Positions 38,412 through 42,868 of a stretch of DNA of 42,868 nucleotides are shown here, one piece after another. Numbering within the stretch: the stretch's first letter is position 1; the number at the start of each line of letters is the position of its first letter. Source of the DNA: Chlorobaculum sp. (GTDB lineage Bacteria; Bacteroidota; Chlorobiia; Chlorobiales; Chlorobiaceae). A model generated the notes under the pieces. The model worked only from the letters and a program-made list of their open reading frames with translations. It had not been told where the DNA came from and ran no database searches. The DNA lies in assembly GCA_013334855.1 (NCBI GenBank), contig JAAXWU010000005.1, positions 1 to 42,868 of the forward strand, given 5' to 3'. A program made the translations under genes and the position numbers.

Positions 38412-39677
38412 ATGAGGAAATACATCCGTTTTTCTCTCATGGGACTCTGTGCAATGCCGATGCTTTTATGGAGCCAGGAGGGCTCGGCGTTGCCTGTATT
38501 TGCAAGAAAGTATCACACGGCCTGTACGACCTGCCACGTGGCGTTTCCAATCAGGAACGGCTTTGGCGAAGCTTTCAGAAACAATGGCTATCGCTTCCCA
38601 AGCGGTCAGGATGAAGATATGGTGAAGGAGGAACCGATCAAGCTGGGGCAGGAATCATACAAAAAAGTGTTCCCGGATGCGATCTGGCCCTCTGATATGC
38701 CCAACATGCCCACGCTCGGCTTCCTCGGAAAAATCAGGGCTTACACTCCAAAGGATGCTACCACCGGAACATACCGGCAGGCGAAAATAGTCGAGGATCT
38801 CGAAACCTTCTTCGCTGGAACGGTTACTGAGCAGATTACCTATTTCGGCGATTTCGCCATCAATGAAGGTGGACTCGAGTGGGGCAAGCTGAACCTGATG
38901 TGGACCTTCAAACCCGGTCTGAACCTTGTTCTCGGTGAAGTTGGCATCACGGAAAAAATGGTGCTTGTTTCAGCCAGACCGGGATGGAAGCGTGATGGCT
39001 ATACCACCACGATGCCGGCGATTGACAGAGGCGCTGAAATCAGGTATGCCTCTGACATCGGTTCGAACGGCGGGTACTCTCTGTCCGCGGGTATCGGTAA
39101 ACAACATGTCGAGGGTGTTGAGTTGGAAGAGTACGGAAACCTCGGTGACTCGAAATATGTGAGAGCGACCTACAAGATCGGTGGCCACGGGCTGTTGAGC
39201 GGCGCAGGAGGCACTCATGGCGTTGAACATATCGGTATGGATAATGCCGTGACTCTTGGAGTGAACTACTTTAATTCCGCATCTGGCTCGCAGCCGAACA
39301 CACAGGAAGATCTGGCAGGATTGACGAAAGGCGCCTATTCATTCGATGTCGAAGCTACTTATGGATCGTTGCGTTTTCTCGGCCAGTATGCCCGTTTTAA
39401 CGAAGTGCTCGATGCCGGGATCGATTATGGAAAGCGCACGGCATACTCTCTCGAAGGCGATTACTGGTTCTATCCCTGGCTTATCGGCGTGCTTCGTTAC
39501 GAATATCTCGATGATAACCTGAATGGTAAAATGGAAAAAGTGATTCCGGCAGTAGCCGCGATGCTGAGGCCCAATGCCAAAGTGGGGCTTGAATATGTAA
39601 GCGTTGATCATAAAGCCGGTAGCTCTGCGTACACCGCGCCCTCTTCGTTCCAGTTGTTTACACAGGTTGGTTTCTGA
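38412..39677 (+). CDS. One-haem cytochrome c - porin fusion (Cyc2-like outer-membrane protein)
   Basis: Signal peptide, ALPVFARKYHTACTTCHVAFPIRNGFGEAFRNNGYRFP (CxxCH near the mature N-terminus), beta-barrel-like remainder ending in aromatic LFTQVGF. Confidence 0.78.
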   Translation: MRKYIRFSLMGLCAMPMLLWSQEGSALPVFARKYHTACTTCHVAFPIRNGFGEAFRNNGYRFPSGQDEDMVKEEPIKLGQESYKKVFPDAIWPSDMPNMPTLGFLGKIRAYTPKDATTGTYRQAKIVEDLETFFAGTVTEQITYFGDFAINEGGLEWGKLNLMWTFKPGLNLVLGEVGITEKMVLVSARPGWKRDGYTTTMPAIDRGAEIRYASDIGSNGGYSLSAGIGKQHVEGVELEEYGNLGDSKYVRATYKIGGHGLLSGAGGTHGVEHIGMDNAVTLGVNYFNSASGSQPNTQEDLAGLTKGAYSFDVEATYGSLRFLGQYARFNEVLDAGIDYGKRTAYSLEGDYWFYPWLIGVLRYEYLDDNLNGKMEKVIPAVAAMLRPNAKVGLEYVSVDHKAGSSAYTAPSSFQLFTQVGF

Positions 39678-39761
39678 TGAGGTTTGTTTGCTGATCTGTC
39701 ACAACTTCATTTACATGATTGATTGCCATGCTCTTTGCTGAGTTGTGACGGATCACTAAAG

Positions 39762-39807
39762 ATGCCTGCTCACGGATTGCAGTTCCCGTGAAGCAGGCAT
39801 TTTTATT
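39762..39807 (+). terminator. Stem-loop terminator after the cytochrome-porin gene
   Basis: atgcctgct-cacgg ... ccgtgaagcaggcat followed by ttttatt. Confidence 0.8.
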
Positions 39808-40127
39808 ATGTCTCACGGACATTGTTTCGTTACATCGTCTATTCTTTATTGAAGTACTTCGTTTTTTATTGGAAAGCCTGCATTATCCTGTCTATTCCTG
39901 TTTTGTCAATCCGCAATTTTCTGATCCGTATCGTGACAAATGACATTGGCTTTGCTCGCTAAAAAGAAGTTATTTTGACGGAATTATTTAATCGCGTACC
40001 TTGATTACAAGTACTTGAATGACTCTGTTTCGCCAGAACACTGCGAAACCTCGATTTATGGCCTCATGAAGTAAACCGGGATTCGTTCCTGGTCTGTTCG
40101 CTAACCATCAACTCAAGGAGATCGATC

Positions 40128-40949
40128 ATGGCTTCGAAAAAAGTTGAAAGGCCCGAGTTACAACGAATTTGTAACCTCGTCACTTCCCGCAACATCGAAA
40201 AGGATTGGGGCTTCGAGCACGCCCAGGCTGCAGCCAGCGCTGTCTCTGCGGCGGCTGCGCCGGTTGGAATCCCTGCAAGCGTCGATCTGCGCGCCAACTG
40301 GTGGAGCATCAATAACCAGGAGGATACCGGTTCATGCGTTGGCTGGGCCTCAACCGATGGGGTCGCTCGTTATCACATGGTCAAGGCAGGCAAGATCGCG
40401 CAGAAAGATATGCTCTCGCCACGCTGCACCTGGATGGCTTCCAAAGAGACCGATGAATTTACCAGCCGTCCTGAGACCTTCATCGAAGGCGTCGGCACCA
40501 GCCTGAAGGCGGCCATGGAAATCCTGCGCAAATACGGCTCGGTTCCCGAAACGATGCTGCCGTTTCATATCTCCACGAAGATGTTTACCGGTGACGTGAA
40601 TACATTTTTCGCCACGGCGGCCATGTATCGTGTGGCATCTTACTTCAACCTGTCGAAAAATCTGAACAACTGGCGTAGCTGGCTTGCCAATCACGGCCCC
40701 ATTCTTGCTGGCGTGAGCGTGGACGCCACCTGGGACAAGGCTACCGCTAACAAAGGCATGCTCGATACCTTCCAGCCCAAGACAATTCGCGGCGGTCATG
40801 CCATCTGCGTGGTTGGCTACACTGCGGACAATCGCTTCATCATCCGCAACAGTTGGGGTACGGCCTGGGGCGACAAGGGGTTCGCCTACGCCAGCGAAGC
40901 GTACATCAAAGCCGGATTTTTCAACGAAAGCTATGGCGTGACGGTATGA
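40128..40949 (+). CDS. Papain-like (C1) cysteine peptidase
   Basis: NNQEDTGSCVGWAS (Gln/Cys), GGHAICVVGYT (His), IIRNSWGTAWGDKGFAYAS (Asn). Confidence 0.9.
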   Translation: MASKKVERPELQRICNLVTSRNIEKDWGFEHAQAAASAVSAAAAPVGIPASVDLRANWWSINNQEDTGSCVGWASTDGVARYHMVKAGKIAQKDMLSPRCTWMASKETDEFTSRPETFIEGVGTSLKAAMEILRKYGSVPETMLPFHISTKMFTGDVNTFFATAAMYRVASYFNLSKNLNNWRSWLANHGPILAGVSVDATWDKATANKGMLDTFQPKTIRGGHAICVVGYTADNRFIIRNSWGTAWGDKGFAYASEAYIKAGFFNESYGVTV

Positions 40950-40983
40950 GTCCAATTCGTTTGAACTGTTTTGCGATCAAACC

Positions 40984-41421
40984 GTGATTGATATGCTGTT
41001 TCGCTTTCTGACCATTTTTATGCTGCTGACAACTGCATGTGCGTGTTCCATGCAGTCTGTCAGCGATGATACCGAACCCAATCAGAACAGGGAGTCCCGG
41101 CCCATGACGAACTTGCTTGAAAAAGACAACGGACGAACGATCGATGTTCCCGAGGGATCATCGTTTCGCATCGAGCTGCCGGAGAATGCGACGACCGGGT
41201 ATCAGTGGGCGGTGGATCGTTTTAGCGAGGAGTTCGTCGAACTCGTCTCGACTGAACCGCATTACGCTTCGGGGCCTCCCGGTTCCGGCGGCAAGGTGGA
41301 GTTTGTTTTCAGGGCGAAGAAAGCCGGTTCGGCGGAAATCGCGCTGAAACAGTGGCGGCAGTGGGAAGGGGATGCTTCTGTGATCCATCGCTTCAACGTG
41401 CACGTCAATGTTCGTCCGTAG
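40984..41421 (+). CDS. Chagasin-like (I42) cysteine protease inhibitor, exported
   Basis: ENATTGYQW, GPPGSGGKVEFVF and LKQWRQWEG correspond to the three chagasin loops; N-terminal signal/lipoprotein-like MLFRFLTIFMLLTTACAC. Confidence 0.85.
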   Translation: MIDMLFRFLTIFMLLTTACACSMQSVSDDTEPNQNRESRPMTNLLEKDNGRTIDVPEGSSFRIELPENATTGYQWAVDRFSEEFVELVSTEPHYASGPPGSGGKVEFVFRAKKAGSAEIALKQWRQWEGDASVIHRFNVHVNVRP

Positions 41422-41532
41422 CACCTTCGCCGTTTCCAACCGAGCTGCACTCTCCGCTGACTTCGTAGTGCTTGAGACCTGTCTCGACTGAAAACCGGAT
41501 GCATTTTTCAGAACTTCAAAGCCAGAACTCGC

Positions 41533-42309
41533 ATGTCATACGAATTCGACGGAAAGAAGTACGAACAGGCCTCCGCGCATCAGAAGGAGTGGGGTGCGAA
41601 GGTGATCGCCGAACTCGATCTTCGGGGCGATGAAAGCGTGCTCGATCTCGGGTGCGGCGATGGCGTTCTGACATCGAGAATTGCCGAACGGCTGCCCGAT
41701 GGCCGGGTGCTCGGCATCGACGCCTCGAAAGGGATGATCGCCGCCGCAATACCGAAATCGACGCCCAATCTGAGCTTCAGGCTCATGGACATCGACGATC
41801 TCGATTTCGCCGAAGAGTTCGACGTGATCTTCTCGAACGCCACGCTGCACTGGGTGAAGGATCACCGCCGCCTCTTGCGCAATGTCCGCCGTGCGTTGCG
41901 GCCAGGCGGACGGGTGCGCTTCGACTTCGCGGGAGAGGGCAACTGCGCGAGCTTCTTTGCGGTCATCCGCGAGGCGATGGCGCTCGAACCCTTCGCCGCG
42001 GCGTTCGACGGCTTCGAGTGGCCGTGGTACATGCCGTCGGTCGAGGCCTACGCGACGCTTGCCGAAGCGAGCGGTCTGCGGAACGTGATGGTCTGGGGCG
42101 GTAACGCCGACCGTCATTTCCCCGACAAAGAGGCGATCATCCGCTGGATCGACCAGCCGAGCATCGTGCCGTTCCTTCCGCGCCTGCCCGAAAGCGAGCG
42201 CGGCCCGCTCCGCGACTACGTCGTCCAGCGCATGGTCGAGCGCACGCTTCAGCAGGACGGAACCTGCTTCGAAACCTTCCGCCGCATCAACCTCTCGGCG
42301 GAGAGGTAA
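41533..42309 (+). CDS. Class I SAM-dependent methyltransferase (trans-aconitate methyltransferase-like)
   Basis: VLDLGCGDGVLTSRIAERLPDGRVLGIDASKGMI; FDVIFSNATLHWVKDHRRLLRNVRRALRPGGRV. Confidence 0.92.
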   Translation: MSYEFDGKKYEQASAHQKEWGAKVIAELDLRGDESVLDLGCGDGVLTSRIAERLPDGRVLGIDASKGMIAAAIPKSTPNLSFRLMDIDDLDFAEEFDVIFSNATLHWVKDHRRLLRNVRRALRPGGRVRFDFAGEGNCASFFAVIREAMALEPFAAAFDGFEWPWYMPSVEAYATLAEASGLRNVMVWGGNADRHFPDKEAIIRWIDQPSIVPFLPRLPESERGPLRDYVVQRMVERTLQQDGTCFETFRRINLSAER

Positions 42310-42580
42310 TCGACGCTCTTCGAGCGACTTGCTATTTCGCGTTCGACCATGCTCCAGTCCGCCACCCGACACTCCAGATTGGCTAAGCACTCCGCCGACG
42401 AGCGACTCATCGACTTCCGCCGCCCGACCCGGCATGAAACCGAACGCTACTAATACTCTGCATCGATACGTCGGGAGTGAACACCGCGGAGGAACTCGAA
42501 GAGGTGCGCAGTCTGTTCAGAGCGCGGTTTGGGGTACGATGGATGAAGGCGAAGATTCAATCTCAAGTGTTAAAAGTTGT

Positions 42581-42868
42581 GGCTCTTCGCAATATTTAAT
42601 GGTAACGCTCGCAGGTAATTACGTCAACCGGTAATGGCCATGTTGAGCTTTCCACAGTAAAACAGAATCCTTGTCCGGTAGCTTGAAAAGCTGTGGAATC
42701 CTCGTGCTGCTGCTTTATACAACTGGATTTTGCTGTTCAGTCCTTCGGAGACCGCGTTGGTAATCTCGTGCTCGAAATAGTTCAGGATGTTGTCGAAATG
42801 CCTCTTCAGCAGTTCCTTGACCTTGATCATGGGTTTCAACGCTAACTGCTCGACCCGTTCAGACCAGT
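42581..42868. mobile_element. Partial ISL3-family insertion sequence, truncated by the window end
   Basis: Terminus-like ggctcttcgc at 42581 resembling the ggttcttcgc end of the complete ISL3 copy; transposase frame inside. Confidence 0.8.
42633..42868 (-). CDS. tnp: ISL3-family transposase, C-terminal part (continues beyond the window)
   Basis: WSERVEQLALKPMIKVKELLKRHFDNILNYFEHEITNAVSEGLNSKIQLYKAAARGFHSFSSYRTRILFYCGKLNMAI; frame is open to the window edge and closely matches the transposase at 5160-6386. Confidence 0.93.

Noticed and set aside
1-42868. CRISPR arrays, rRNA and tRNA genes
   Set aside because: No regularly spaced long direct repeats and no recognisable tRNA/rRNA signature were seen by eye; a tRNAscan/Infernal run would be needed to be certain.

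Overview
The window is a GC-rich bacterial chromosome segment. Gene content and repeats are compatible with a green sulfur bacterium (Chlorobiota); that is inference, since no marker gene was checked. Housekeeping blocks are: a cobalt/nickel ECF uptake unit (CbiM with a PDGLE/CbiN-like tail, then CbiQ), a Sua5/YrdC protein, a phytol/dolichol-kinase-like membrane protein, Ppx/GppA, a PabB-PabC fusion, Nth, NusB, a HAD phosphatase, SMC, FolP, an M50 protease, a haem-binding protein, an Rrf2 regulator - ferredoxin - TPR - Hcp cluster, an MFS transporter, LolD, ProA and an aquaporin. These are interrupted by accessory material: a decayed toxin-antitoxin patch (about 2.85-4.5 kb), a complete ISL3 element with 23-bp terminal inverted repeats and a 9-bp target duplication (5117-6477), a mosaic RTX/VWA/cadherin-like protein with an HELGH motif, and an accessory block (29.5-34.5 kb) holding a putAbiC-like protein, a PIN/AbrB pair and a DUF2188 + 'FINCPFD' protein pair. 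Further on are a one-haem cytochrome-porin fusion resembling Cyc2, a papain-like protease next to a chagasin-like inhibitor, and a second ISL3 copy cut by the window end. The most likely under-described systems are the DUF2188/'FINCPFD' operon, the protease/chagasin pair, and the RTX-metalloprotease with its small secreted neighbour. All family calls come from reading motifs; no database search was run.
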